A stretch of 64,000 bases of DNA from Nocardioides pinisoli (lineage in GTDB: Bacteria; Actinomycetota; Actinomycetes; Propionibacteriales; Nocardioidaceae): contig NZ_JANARS010000004.1 in the NCBI RefSeq assembly GCF_024199985.1, positions 186,001 to 250,000 of the forward strand. Reading direction: 5' to 3'. The translations under genes and the position numbers were made by a program. A model generated the notes under the pieces. The model was not told where the DNA came from and searched no databases. It saw nothing but the letters and a program-made list of their open reading frames with translations. Positions within the stretch are counted from its first letter, which is position 1. Every line of letters begins with the position of its first letter. Positions 43,109 through 52,068 of the stretch are shown here, one piece after another.

Positions 43109-44539
43109 ATGTCCTCCCAGAGCGCTGCCGCGACCGCGGCCTGGGCACGGTTCCTGGCCGTGCTCTGCTCGCGCGTCTACCGGACGTCTCTGCTGACGCT
43201 CGCGACGGTCGCCATCGCGCCGCTGCTGCTCGGCTGGGGCTCGTTCGTCATCAAGTCCGGTTCGATGGAGCCGGCGATCGACGTCGGCGACGTCGTGGTC
43301 GCCCGGCCGTTCGCGGTCGGCGAGAAGGTGGCCGTCGGCCGGGTCTATGTCTTCGACGACCCGTCCACGAGCAAGCAGCACCTGCTCACCCACCGCATCG
43401 TGGAGAGGCTCGACGACGGCTCGTACGCCAGTGCCGGCGACAACAACGACGTCACCGACGCCACCCCGGTCACCAGCGGCGACATCCACGCCCGCGGCGT
43501 CCTGCTCGCTCCGTTCGTGGGTCTGCCGATCGCGTGGCTGCAGGGCGAGGAGTGGGTCAAGCTCGCACTGTGGTTGCTGCTGACCATCGCAGCGTTCGCC
43601 ACCGCGTCGCGCAACCTCGACGGGGAACCTCCGACGTGGAAGGTGCTGCGCCTGGTCCGCGACCGAGCGCGCCGCCGGCCGTCCACGACCCCGGACGATG
43701 CGGTAGGTGAGCCGCGGTCCGACCCGGTTACCGCCTCGCACCGAGGCGTCGCCCCAGCCGTCCTCGGCGTCGTGCTCGCCCTGGCCGGCACCGGGCTCGG
43801 CACCGCCAACGCCGCGTTCACCGCCCAGACCAAGAACGCCGGTTGGTCGTGGACTGTCGGCAGCTGGGCCCAGCCCTACGTCTCCGCCGTGCTCGCCGAC
43901 GCCCCTGCCGCTCTCTGGCTGCTCGACGAGGCTGCCGGCACGACCACCGCCCAGGACCGCTCGGGCAACCGCGTGCTGGGCACCTACCGCACCGGCGCGA
44001 CCCTCGGCCAGACCGGCGCCCTCACGGCTCGTAACCCCGGCACCTCGATGCGCACGGCCGGATCGCTGGCCTTCACCTCCGCGAACGCGGTCGCCTCGCC
44101 GACCCACCACACCATCGAGCTGTGGTTCCGCACCACGGCCACCACCGGCGGCTACGTCACCGGTTTCGGCTCCACGACGGCGGCGACGTCGCCCACCGCC
44201 GACCGCATCGTGCGGATGACCCCCTCGGGCCAGATCACCTACGGCGACTGGGTCACGAACCCGCTGCGTGTCGTCACCACTCCACGCGCCTACAACGACG
44301 GCGCTTGGCACCAGCTCGTCGTCGCGGTCGGCAACCCGAGCTCCTTCGGCGACACCGTCATCTACGTCGACGGGACCGCGGTCGTCGCCGGCCAGACGTC
44401 CAAGTCATCGACGTACACCGGCTACTGGCGCGTCGGGGCCGGCGCCGGACCGGCCTTCAACGGCAACATCGACAACGTCTCGATCTACAACACGCAGCTC
44501 ACCGCCGCCCGTGTCGCCGCACACTACGCCGCCCGCTGA
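43109..44539 (+). CDS. SipW-type signal peptidase fused to a substrate-like signal and LamG domain
   Basis: This 476-residue fusion starts with an ER/SipW-type signal peptidase I (about residues 1-170). The serine motif SGSMEP is at 50-55, the catalytic histidine is in LTHRIVER (His95), and the aspartate motif is GDNNDVTD (110-117). Membrane segments flank the catalytic part. Residues 215-250 repeat a SipW-type signal (LGVVLALAGTGLGTANAAFT, then AQTKNAGWSWTVGS) similar to the upstream gene. Residues about 255-476 are a LamG/concanavalin-like domain (IELWFRT, WHQLVVAVGN, FNGNIDNVSIYN). There is no separate start for the LamG part. GGAG precedes the ATG. Confidence 0.85.
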   Translation: MSSQSAAATAAWARFLAVLCSRVYRTSLLTLATVAIAPLLLGWGSFVIKSGSMEPAIDVGDVVVARPFAVGEKVAVGRVYVFDDPSTSKQHLLTHRIVERLDDGSYASAGDNNDVTDATPVTSGDIHARGVLLAPFVGLPIAWLQGEEWVKLALWLLLTIAAFATASRNLDGEPPTWKVLRLVRDRARRRPSTTPDDAVGEPRSDPVTASHRGVAPAVLGVVLALAGTGLGTANAAFTAQTKNAGWSWTVGSWAQPYVSAVLADAPAALWLLDEAAGTTTAQDRSGNRVLGTYRTGATLGQTGALTARNPGTSMRTAGSLAFTSANAVASPTHHTIELWFRTTATTGGYVTGFGSTTAATSPTADRIVRMTPSGQITYGDWVTNPLRVVTTPRAYNDGAWHQLVVAVGNPSSFGDTVIYVDGTAVVAGQTSKSSTYTGYWRVGAGAGPAFNGNIDNVSIYNTQLTAARVAAHYAAR

Positions 44540-44907
44540 CCCCTGGCAGGGTCCCGCGCTCGGGTCGCGGTGAAGCGGTGAGACCCCCGCAAGGCGTAGT
44601 GCTCGAAGGCTGGTAGCACCAGCTGCATCGTGTTGCGCTGACCGGGTGCCGGAACGAGCTGGCTGGGCTGAGCTCACCCTGGCCGGCGGTCCTCGTCCGC
44701 TCAGCGAGCAGCTCCTGGAGCTTGCGTTCAGCGGCGTGCGGACTGCTGGAGGTGGCTTGCAGACAGCGACCTCGCCGATGGTGCCGATACGCGTACGGGG
44801 CCAGTCCCGGATGGTCGTCACCCGTGTCGACGCCTGCCGGAGTGATGGTGGCGGCTCCCCGTACGACTTCTGGCCGGTTGGTGGCAGTCGGATCCAGACC
44901 GAAATGT
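44540..44907. other. intergenic region without recognisable gene
   Basis: This 368-base stretch follows the SipW-LamG gene. It contains the short hairpin GCTGGTAGCACCAGC near 44610. The open frames here have no recognisable product, ribosome site or family match. Confidence 0.45.
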
Positions 44908-44944
44908 TTTCAGGCTCGGAGATCAATGATCTCCGAGCCTGAAA
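44908..44944 (-). terminator. terminator hairpin of tRNA-fMet
   Basis: Perfect 18-base arms (44908-44925 and 44927-44944; TTTCAGGCTCGGAGATCA in the left arm) flank one central base. On the minus strand the hairpin begins six bases after the tRNA 3' end. Confidence 0.7.
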
Positions 44945-44950
44945 CTTTGT

Positions 44951-45024
44951 AGCGGGGGCAGGATTTGAACCTGCGACCTCTGGGTTATGAGCCCAGCGAG
45001 CTACCGAGCTGCTCCACCCCGCGT
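44951..45024 (-). tRNA. initiator tRNA-fMet (CAT)
   Basis: This is a 74-base tRNA without encoded CCA. The anticodon loop is CTCATAA, with a stem ending in three G-C pairs (GGG/CCC), and positions 1 and 72 are mismatched (C-T); both features mark the initiator tRNA. The D-arm GAGCAGCTCGGTAGCTC and T-arm GCAGGTTCAAATCCTGC are normal. Confidence 0.95.
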
Positions 45025-45098
45025 CGGTGAACACAACATTACAGGGGGTGACCGGTGGAGCCCAAATCGGGGTGCCCGAGGGGGCGTGGACCACGAAA

Positions 45099-45153
45099 AA
45101 CTGCGGCCGTACGACGCTCCCGGACGGTTCCGGGTCGTCGTACGGCCGCAGTT
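45099..45153 (-). terminator. intrinsic terminator of the UPF0182 gene
   Basis: Perfect 17-base arms (45099-45115 and 45137-45153) enclose an inner CCCGGA/TCCGGG pair. On the minus strand the stem is followed by TTTTTCG. It starts 35 bases after the UPF0182 stop. Confidence 0.88.
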
Positions 45154-45187
45154 CTCGGCGCAGTCGTGAGGGGCCTCGCGCAGCGGG

Positions 45188-48187
45188 TCAGCCGAGCTGG
45201 CGCACGGCCTGCTCGATGAGCTGGCGTCCCTCCTCCATCAGGCGGGCCCAGCGCACGGTGTCACCGTCCTGCTGGGCCTGGTCGGCCTCGGCGAACTTGG
45301 CGTCGGCCTGACGCAGCAGCTCGGCGACGTCGGTCTCGCCGCCGGGCTCCTGGGTGGGCTGCGAGCCGGGCGACTGGGTCGGCTCCTCGGTCGGCTCCTG
45401 CGTGGGCTCCTCGGAGGGCTGGTCGGTCGGCTCCTCCGACGACCCGTCGGTGGAGGCGTCGGACGTCAGCGCGTCCTCGATCGCGCCCACCAGCGTGGTG
45501 CCGATGCCGACCCTGTTCTCGTAGGAGACCAGCACGAAGCGCAGGATCGGGAAGTTCGACTCCCCGTCGCGGCGCGTGTAGACCGGCTGGACGTACATGA
45601 ACTGGTTGCCGATCGGCACGGTCAGCAGGTTGCCCGGCACCCGGTTGGCATCGCCGGTCGTGTAGGGCAGCAGCGCCTGGCTGACGTCCTCGTTGGTCGC
45701 GAACGTGTTGGCGATCTGCAGCGGTCCGCCCGTGGGCTCGTTGGGCAGCTGCAGGACCGAGACCTTGCCGTAGCTGTCGCTCGTCGCGTCGCTGTTGACC
45801 GCCATGTAGGCCGCGAGGTTGTTCTCCTTGTCGCGCGGCACGTAGACCGAGGTCAGCGACCACGTCTCGCCCTCACCGGTGTCGGTGAAGAGGCGGTAGG
45901 GCGGCTGCAGGCGGGTGGTGCGCTGCGGGTCGCTGGGCACCTCCCAGCGGCTCGAGCCCTCGAACCACGCCGAGGCCGAGGTCTCGTGGTAGCGCTGGAA
46001 CTGGAAGCGCTGGGCCTTGAAGAGGTCCTCGGGGTAGCGCAGGTGCTCCTCGAGCGAGTCCGGGATGTCCTCCTTGGGCTGCACGGAGTCGGGGAAGACC
46101 TCCATCCACGCCTTGAGGATCGGGTCCTCCTTGTCCCACTCGTAGAGCGACACCGTGCCGTCGTAGGCGTCGACCGTGGCCTTGACCGAGTTGCGGAGGT
46201 AGTTGATCTCGTCGGTCGGGAGGGTCTGGAAGCCGGTGTTCTCCTGGAGGGAGTCGTCGGTCATCTCCTCCAGCGACTCCTTCTGCGACAGCGGGTACTT
46301 GTCGGTGACGGTGTAGCCGTCGAGGATCCACTGGATCCGACCGTCCACCACGGCCGGGTAGGGGTCGGAGTCGACGGTCAGCCACGGGGCGACCTTCTCG
46401 ACCATCTGCCGGGGGTTGCGGTCGTACAGGATCTTCGAGTTCTCGTGCACGCGGCTCGACAGCAGCAGGTTGGGCTCGCTGAAGCGCACGGCGTAGAGGA
46501 GCTGGCTGAAGATGTTGCCGATCGGGACGCCGGCCTCGCCGTCGTACGTCGTCGCGACGTCCTCCTCGCTCCGGTCGCCGCGGGGCAGGTCGAACTCCAC
46601 CGGAGCACCACCGGGGCGCTGGCCGACGATGCTGTAGGTCGGGCTCTGCTCGCCGAAGTAGACCCGCGTCTCGTAGCCGTCCTCGCCGGCGACCCGGGAC
46701 AGGGTGTCCTCATCGGCCTCCGCGCCCTCCGCCCACTGGATGCCGGACTGCTGCGTGGAGTCGTCCTCCGGTCGCTGGTTGGCGAAGGCCGCGATCACGC
46801 CGTTGCCGTGGGTGTAGGCGGTGTGGAGGTTGGACCAGTTCTGGTCGTTCTCCGCGAGTCCGCTCTGGTCGAGCTCGCGCACGCCGAGCACCACTGCCCG
46901 GTCGGTGCCGTCGATCTCGTAGCGGTCGACGTCGAGCACGTTGGGCACCGAGTAGTAGGCGCGGACCTGCTGCTGCTGCTCGAAGATCTCGCTGACGATC
47001 TGCGGGTCCACCAGCGGGATGCCGTCGGTGAGGCCGTCCAGCGCCTCGAGCTCGCCGTCGTCGGACACGGCGGTGCCGCCCACGTTGCGTACGTCGATCT
47101 GGTCGAGCTGGTAGGCCGCGCGCGTCGCGTCGATGTTGGCCTTGATGTAGGGATCCTCGCGGTCCGGCACGTTGGGGTTGACCCGGATCGCCTGGACGAG
47201 GGTCGGCACGATCAGGCCGAGGATGATCGCCGAGAGGGCGAAGAGGGCGACGCCGACCGACGGCAGCAGCCAGGTGCGCCGCCAGATGTTGGCGAGGAAG
47301 AGCAGCGCGCAGACGATCGCGATGCCGGCGAGGATCTCCTTGGCGGGCAGCACGGCCTTGTCGTCGGTGTAGCCCATGCCGGTGAAGATCGATCCGGAGT
47401 TGGTCACCAGGTCGAAGCGGTCGAGCCAGTAGTCCACCGCCTTGGCCAGCACGAAGAGCGCCAGCAGCGCGGACACCTGGATCTGCGCGGCGCTGGTGAG
47501 CCGCTCACCGGGGCGGCCGGAGAGCCGGATCCCGCCGAACAGGTAGTTCATCAGCAGCGAGGCGATCAGGCCGACGACGGCCACGGCCATCACGAAGTCG
47601 ACGATGTAGTGCCAGAACGGCAGGTCGAAGACGTAGAAGCCCACGTCCTTGTCGAAGTAGGGGTCGGTCGTGCCGAAGTCCTGGCTGTGGCGCCACAGGG
47701 AGTAGCTGCGCCACTGCCCCGACGCCGAGGCCCCGGCGAAGAGACCCATCACGGCGGCGGCGCCGCCGATGACCCAGCCCATTCGCGGCGCCAGCAGCTC
47801 GCGGTAGCGGTCCATGCCGTCGTCGGGCATCCCCGGCATCCCGGGCCAGAGCACCGGCCGGAAGCGGTAGGCCATCGCCATCGTCACGGCGACGGCGGCG
47901 GCCATCAGCCCGGCGAAGACGAAGAACAGCCCGATGCGGGTGAGCAGGAGGGTCGTGAAGACGTCCTGGTAGCCGACGGAGCCGAACCACAGCCGCTCGG
48001 TCCAGAACGACGCGAAGGCGCTCAGCAGCATGAAGGCCAGGACCAGGACGATCGCGGTGATGACCAGCGCGCCCGGCCGGCGGGACGCGGTCACGGGACG
48101 CGCGCCGCCTGTGCCGCCGGGTCCGCCCGGCCGCTGGGGGCCGTCGGGTCCGGTGGGTCCGTTGGGTCGGTCGAAGGGATTGCTCAT
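45188..48187 (-). CDS. UPF0182 family large membrane protein
   Basis: This 999-residue protein has about seven N-terminal membrane helices (residues 30-330) and a large exported domain. Landmarks are WTERLWFGSVGYQDVFTTLL, YSVPNVLDVDRYEIDG, NQRPEDDSTQQSGIQWAEG and PVYTRRDGESNFPILRFVLV. The C-terminus is a Pro/Glu/Thr repeat (EEPTQEPTEEPTQSPG) followed by a helical tail. It corresponds to Rv3193c of M. tuberculosis. The function is unknown. It precedes its own intrinsic terminator. Confidence 0.95.
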   Translation of the reverse strand: MSNPFDRPNGPTGPDGPQRPGGPGGTGGARPVTASRRPGALVITAIVLVLAFMLLSAFASFWTERLWFGSVGYQDVFTTLLLTRIGLFFVFAGLMAAAVAVTMAMAYRFRPVLWPGMPGMPDDGMDRYRELLAPRMGWVIGGAAAVMGLFAGASASGQWRSYSLWRHSQDFGTTDPYFDKDVGFYVFDLPFWHYIVDFVMAVAVVGLIASLLMNYLFGGIRLSGRPGERLTSAAQIQVSALLALFVLAKAVDYWLDRFDLVTNSGSIFTGMGYTDDKAVLPAKEILAGIAIVCALLFLANIWRRTWLLPSVGVALFALSAIILGLIVPTLVQAIRVNPNVPDREDPYIKANIDATRAAYQLDQIDVRNVGGTAVSDDGELEALDGLTDGIPLVDPQIVSEIFEQQQQVRAYYSVPNVLDVDRYEIDGTDRAVVLGVRELDQSGLAENDQNWSNLHTAYTHGNGVIAAFANQRPEDDSTQQSGIQWAEGAEADEDTLSRVAGEDGYETRVYFGEQSPTYSIVGQRPGGAPVEFDLPRGDRSEEDVATTYDGEAGVPIGNIFSQLLYAVRFSEPNLLLSSRVHENSKILYDRNPRQMVEKVAPWLTVDSDPYPAVVDGRIQWILDGYTVTDKYPLSQKESLEEMTDDSLQENTGFQTLPTDEINYLRNSVKATVDAYDGTVSLYEWDKEDPILKAWMEVFPDSVQPKEDIPDSLEEHLRYPEDLFKAQRFQFQRYHETSASAWFEGSSRWEVPSDPQRTTRLQPPYRLFTDTGEGETWSLTSVYVPRDKENNLAAYMAVNSDATSDSYGKVSVLQLPNEPTGGPLQIANTFATNEDVSQALLPYTTGDANRVPGNLLTVPIGNQFMYVQPVYTRRDGESNFPILRFVLVSYENRVGIGTTLVGAIEDALTSDASTDGSSEEPTDQPSEEPTQEPTEEPTQSPGSQPTQEPGGETDVAELLRQADAKFAEADQAQQDGDTVRWARLMEEGRQLIEQAVRQLG

Positions 48188-48191
48188 GGCC

Positions 48192-48839
48192 TCAGGGGTT
48201 CTCGTCGGGGTGGGGGTGGGTGTCGTGCGCGAGGTCGTGCAACGGGTCGTGCAGCGTGGCGTGGAGGAGCTCGAGGAGCCCGGGGACCAGCTCGGTGCCG
48301 TTGACCACCGACTGCTCGTCGTCGTGGGCGCGCAACCGCAGGGCGCAGTAGGAGGCGCCGGCGCGCGTCACGCCGGCGACCATCCGTACCTCCTGGCGGT
48401 CGGGGTGCTCGCGGGCGAAGAGCTCGGCCGCCGTGGGGTCGTCGGGGATCTCGTCGTCGACGTCGGGCGGCAGCACGAGCCGCTCGATGACGGCGGCGCA
48501 CCCCGTCACGCTCTCGGGCCACGCGATCGTCGTCAGGGCGTCCTCGAGCACCTGCCCGGGCGGCAGGCCGTCCTGCTCGATGGGCGTGAACGACCCGTCG
48601 TCGCCGGGGCCGTCGATCGCCATCGCGGCCGCGAGCGTGGGCTCCTGCGCCACGAGCGTGGCGGTGTCGACGAGGGCGTAGAGCCGGGCGGGCTGGTCCC
48701 ACCCGTCCTGGGCGACGTGCGCCTCGATCTCGAGGACGGCGGCGGCCAGTGCGGGGTCCTCGGGGAGCGCGTCGGGCGCACCCGGATCGGGGACGGCGTC
48801 GGGGGTCAGGTCCGACATCGGGTCGGTGGGGTCCGTCAT
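48192..48839 (-). CDS. PPA1309 family protein
   Basis: This 215-residue soluble protein has the family phrases WDQPARLYALVDTATLVAQE, AIDGPGDDGSFTPIEQDGLP and LRLRAHDDEQSVVNGTELVP. It is unknown in function and conserved next to UPF0182 and the PDZ protease in Propionibacteriales and relatives. ATG 48839 overlaps the upstream stop (ATGA), and a second in-frame ATG lies seven codons later. Confidence 0.88.
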   Translation of the reverse strand: MTDPTDPMSDLTPDAVPDPGAPDALPEDPALAAAVLEIEAHVAQDGWDQPARLYALVDTATLVAQEPTLAAAMAIDGPGDDGSFTPIEQDGLPPGQVLEDALTTIAWPESVTGCAAVIERLVLPPDVDDEIPDDPTAAELFAREHPDRQEVRMVAGVTRAGASYCALRLRAHDDEQSVVNGTELVPGLLELLHATLHDPLHDLAHDTHPHPDENP

Positions 48840-49888
48840 GAGGCGGTCTCCTCGCAGCTGGGGAGGTCGGTGTCGGGGTCGGCGACCCAGTCGTCGAGCG
48901 TCGCGACCGCTCCGTCCAACGTGGTGGCCTTCGCCAGGCGCATGTCGCCCGGGTCCACTCCCCCGATGCCGTCGCAGTTGTCGGCGGGGACGAGGAAGAG
49001 GTCCGCGCCGGCGTCGCGGGCCGCGGCGATCTTCTGCTGGATCCCCCCGATGGGGCCGACCTTGCCGTCCGGGGTGATCGTGCCCGTGCCGGCGATGTCG
49101 GCTCCTCCGGTCAGGGAGCCCGGGGTGAGCGTGTCGTAGATGGCCAGCGACATCATCAGGCCCGCGCTCGGACCACCGATGTTGTCGGCGATGTCGACGC
49201 TGACCTGGTAGGGGAAGTCGAAGCCGACGCCGGGGGTGATGCCGATGCGCAGGTCGCCGTCGACCTCCTCGGGGGTCACGTCGACGGCCACCTCCTTCTT
49301 CCCACGTCGTACGACGAAGGCGATCGGCTCGCCCGGCGACGCGGCATCGACCGCGTCGACGACGTCCTGGGCGTCGGTGACGGGCGTGCCGTCGACCCGG
49401 AGGAGCACGTCGCGCACCTCGAGCCTGCCGTCGGCGGGCAGTCCGGGCGTCACGTCGAGCACCTCCACGAGCGGCTCCACCTCCTCGCCGAGCTGGGTGA
49501 GCGCGGCGGCGATGGCGGTGTCCTGGGAGGAGACCATCGCGGCCTCGGACTGGCGGTCGCTCGACTCGTCGGTCTCGTCGGGGGCGTAGATCGACGAGCG
49601 CGGCCAGACCGCGGCGTCGGGGTCGAAGTAGGCGCGCAGCAGCTCGGGGAGGCCCACGTGCTCCTGGGGGGTGCTGACGTAGACGGTCGTCATCCGCAGC
49701 TCGCCGTCGTCGTAGAAGGCCTCGTGGCCGTTCACCCGGACGATCTCGTCCCCGTCGTCCTCGGCGAGGATGTCGACCGTCGGACCGGGGTAGTAGGTCA
49801 CGTAGGGCAGCGGCACGAAGAAGGCCGTCGCCCACAGCGCGGCCAGGAGGCACAGTGCGAGCAATCCCGCCCTGGTCCGCTGACTCAT
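48836..49888 (-). CDS. PDZ and Lon-type (S16) membrane-anchored protease, YlbL-like
   Basis: This 350-residue protein has an N-terminal membrane anchor (AGLLALCLLAALWATAFFVP), a PDZ domain (about residues 125-225, RVDGTPVTDAQDVVDAVDA) and a C-terminal S16 peptidase domain. The catalytic serine is in GGPSAGLMMSLA and the lysine in DGKVGPIGGIQQKI. It is orthologous in context to Rv3194c. It probably acts on the outer face of the membrane. It is translationally coupled to PPA1309. Confidence 0.92.
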   Translation of the reverse strand: MSQRTRAGLLALCLLAALWATAFFVPLPYVTYYPGPTVDILAEDDGDEIVRVNGHEAFYDDGELRMTTVYVSTPQEHVGLPELLRAYFDPDAAVWPRSSIYAPDETDESSDRQSEAAMVSSQDTAIAAALTQLGEEVEPLVEVLDVTPGLPADGRLEVRDVLLRVDGTPVTDAQDVVDAVDAASPGEPIAFVVRRGKKEVAVDVTPEEVDGDLRIGITPGVGFDFPYQVSVDIADNIGGPSAGLMMSLAIYDTLTPGSLTGGADIAGTGTITPDGKVGPIGGIQQKIAAARDAGADLFLVPADNCDGIGGVDPGDMRLAKATTLDGAVATLDDWVADPDTDLPSCEETAS

Positions 49889-49937
49889 GGGCGCAACTCT
49901 CTCAAACGGCGGCAACTGCGCGGCAACGAGCCGTTGG

Positions 49938-50198
49938 TCAGGAGGCGCGGCGGGCGGAGCCGTCGCCCGGGGCGGCTCCGTGGCTGGGCCGGACGGCGAT
50001 GCCGGTGCTGCGGTCACGCGCCGGAGCCGACGTCCGGCGCGTGCCGGCCGGCAGCTCCTTGGCGATCGCCCGGCCGAGGCGCTCGACGGCGACGTCGCGG
50101 TCGACCTCGCCGCGTCCGTCGCGACCCGCCCAGGACACCCACGTCATCGCCACGACGGCGACGACGGCCGAGGGCACGAGCCAGAGCAGGATCTCCAC
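49938..50198 (-). CDS. single-helix membrane protein, hypothetical
   Basis: This 86-residue protein has an N-terminal membrane segment (ILLWLVPSAVVAVVAMTWVS) and a basic/acidic cytoplasmic tail with RDVAVERLGRAIAKELPAG. No named family is known, but similar proteins sit beside the PDZ protease in related genomes. The GTG start is leaderless. Confidence 0.6.
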   Translation of the reverse strand: MEILLWLVPSAVVAVVAMTWVSWAGRDGRGEVDRDVAVERLGRAIAKELPAGTRRTSAPARDRSTGIAVRPSHGAAPGDGSARRAS

Positions 50199-50204
50199 GC
50201 GAGG

Positions 50205-50210
50205 AGCGTA
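50205..50210 (-). promoter_or_regulatory. leaderless -10 element
   Basis: TACGCT on the minus strand ends six bases before GTG 50198. Confidence 0.5.
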
Positions 50211-50240
50211 GGTGCCGATGGGGCCCGGGACGGGGAGGCC

Positions 50241-50678
50241 CTACGGCGTGCCGACCCACTCCTCGGTGGCGTCGTCGAAGACCTGGTGCTTCCAGATCGG
50301 CACCTCGGCCTTGAGCGTGTCGATCAGGGCCCGTGAGGCGGCGAAGGCGTCGCCGCGGTGCGCGGCGGTGGTGGCGACGACGACCGCGAGGTCGCCGATC
50401 TGCAGCTGGCCCACCCGGTGCACGGCCGCCACTCCCCTGACGTCGTGGTCCGCCGCCACCCGACGGCAGACGTCGTGCAGCCGGTCGAGCGCGGTCGGGT
50501 GCGCGGAGTAGTCGAGGGCCGTGACGCCCTTGCCGGCGTCGTGGTCGCGGACCTGCCCCACGAAGAGGGTGAGCCCGCCGGCGCCGGCGTCATCGAGCGC
50601 GGCCAGCACCTCGGCCACGTCGAGCGGGGTGTCGCGGATGTCGACGAGGCGCACGGGATCGGAGGAGGGGTCGCTCAC
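50241..50678 (-). CDS. moaE: molybdopterin synthase catalytic subunit
   Basis: MoaE inserts sulfur from MoaD into precursor Z to make molybdopterin. The 145 residues contain LTLFVGQVRDHDAGKGVTAL, the dimer segment AAVHRVGQLQIGDLAVVVAT and the active-site lysines in KAEVPIWKHQ. The GTG start is leaderless. No moaD or other moa gene is nearby. Confidence 0.93.
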   Translation of the reverse strand: MSDPSSDPVRLVDIRDTPLDVAEVLAALDDAGAGGLTLFVGQVRDHDAGKGVTALDYSAHPTALDRLHDVCRRVAADHDVRGVAAVHRVGQLQIGDLAVVVATTAAHRGDAFAASRALIDTLKAEVPIWKHQVFDDATEEWVGTP

Positions 50679-50685
50679 GTGGCCG

Positions 50686-50691
50686 AGTCTA
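50686..50691 (-). promoter_or_regulatory. leaderless -10 element
   Basis: TAGACT on the minus strand ends seven bases before GTG 50678. Confidence 0.5.
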
Positions 50692-50717
50692 GGCGTGCCG
50701 CCGCTGGGCGCAGTGAG

Positions 50718-50723
50718 TACCGT
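50718..50723 (+). promoter_or_regulatory. leaderless -10 element
   Basis: TACCGT ends seven bases before ATG 50731, back to back with the moaE promoter. Confidence 0.5.
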
Positions 50724-50730
50724 GGACGCC

Positions 50731-52068
50731 ATGAGTGACACCCCCGGAGGCCCCGGATCGTCCGGCCAGGGTCCCGACGACGACAACCCGTTCAAGGGCA
50801 CGCCCTTCGAGCAGATCTTCTCCCAGATGGGCGGGTTCGGCCCGGGAGGCGGCATGCCCGACCTCAACGCGCTGATGGCCCAGATGCAGTCCCTGTTCGC
50901 GCCCCACGACGGCCCGGTCAACTGGGACACGGTCACCGACCTGGCCCGTCGCGCGGCCGCCCAGGAGCCCGACCCGAGCATCACCCCGGCCCAGTCGGGC
51001 GCCGTGGCCGACGCCGTACGCCTGGCCGACCACTGGCTCGACACGACCACGGAGTTCCCCTCCGGCGTGACCACCACGGCGGCCTGGTCACGGGCCGAGT
51101 GGATCGTGGAGACGATCCCGGTCTGGAAGGTGCTGGTCGAGCCCATCGCCGGCTCCGCCACCCAGGCCCTGGGCCAGGCGATGCCCGAGGAGATGAGGCA
51201 GCTCGCCGGCCCGCTCATGGCCATGCTCGGCAAGGCGAGCGGCGCCATGGTCGCCTCCCAGGTCGGCAGCGGCCTCGGCGCGCTCGCCGGTGACGTGCTC
51301 AGCGCCTCCGACATCGGGCTCCCCTTGGGCCCGATCGGCAAGGCGGCCCTGCTCCCGACCAACGTCGCGGCCTTCGCCGAGGAGCTGCCCGACGTCTCCG
51401 CCGACGACGTCCTGCTCTACCTCGCGCTGCGCGAGGCCGCCCACCAGCGGCTCTTCGCGGGTGTGCCGTGGCTGCGCGACCACCTCATCGGGGCGGTGTC
51501 GGACTACGGCGCGGGCATGGACTTCGACACCTCCGGCATGGAGACCAAGCTGCGCGAGGTCGACATGACCAACCCCCAGGCGATGCAGGACGCCCTCGCG
51601 GGCGGCCTCTTCGACCCCGAGCCGTCGGCGGCCCAGAAGGCGGCGCTGGAGAAGCTCGAGGTGACGCTCGCACTCGTGGAGGGCTGGGTCGACGAGGTCG
51701 TCAGCCAGGCCACGGCCGACCGGATGCCGGCCGCCGCCAAGCTGCAGGAGACCGTACGCCGTCGGCGCGCCGCGGGCGGCCCGGCCGAGCAGACCTTCGC
51801 CACCCTCGTCGGCCTGGAGCTGCGGCCGCGCCGGCTGCGCGACGCCTCGACCCTGTGGGGGTCGCTGCGCACCCGTCAGGGCACCGAGGCCCGCGACGGC
51901 GTGTGGATGTCGCCCCAGCTGCTGCCGACCGCGAGCGACCTCGACGACCCGCTCGGCTTCCGGGAGGACTCCGTCGCGCCCGGCGAGCTCTCCGACGAGG
52001 ACTTCGACGCCGGCCTGCGCGACCTGCTCGACGGCGGCTCCGACGGCGGCCACCGCCCGGCCGAGTGA
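50731..52068 (+). CDS. zinc-dependent metalloprotease (DUF2342 / zincin-like)
   Basis: This 445-residue protein of the actinobacterial DUF2342 family has a Gly/Pro-rich N-terminus, a glycine-rich hydrophobic stretch (SGAMVASQVGSGLGALAGDV) and the zincin-like helix LLYLALREAAHQRLF. It corresponds to Rv3195 and keeps that gene's position near the PDZ protease. Its stop overlaps the NUDIX start by four bases. Confidence 0.88.
   Translation: MSDTPGGPGSSGQGPDDDNPFKGTPFEQIFSQMGGFGPGGGMPDLNALMAQMQSLFAPHDGPVNWDTVTDLARRAAAQEPDPSITPAQSGAVADAVRLADHWLDTTTEFPSGVTTTAAWSRAEWIVETIPVWKVLVEPIAGSATQALGQAMPEEMRQLAGPLMAMLGKASGAMVASQVGSGLGALAGDVLSASDIGLPLGPIGKAALLPTNVAAFAEELPDVSADDVLLYLALREAAHQRLFAGVPWLRDHLIGAVSDYGAGMDFDTSGMETKLREVDMTNPQAMQDALAGGLFDPEPSAAQKAALEKLEVTLALVEGWVDEVVSQATADRMPAAAKLQETVRRRRAAGGPAEQTFATLVGLELRPRRLRDASTLWGSLRTRQGTEARDGVWMSPQLLPTASDLDDPLGFREDSVAPGELSDEDFDAGLRDLLDGGSDGGHRPAE

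Noticed and set aside
44646..44942. 98-residue frame between the LamG gene and the tRNA
   Set aside because: It ends inside the tRNA terminator hairpin and has no family, ribosome site or codon bias support.
45986..48304. 772-residue plus-strand frame
   Set aside because: It is the complement of the UPF0182 gene, whose protein is unmistakable.
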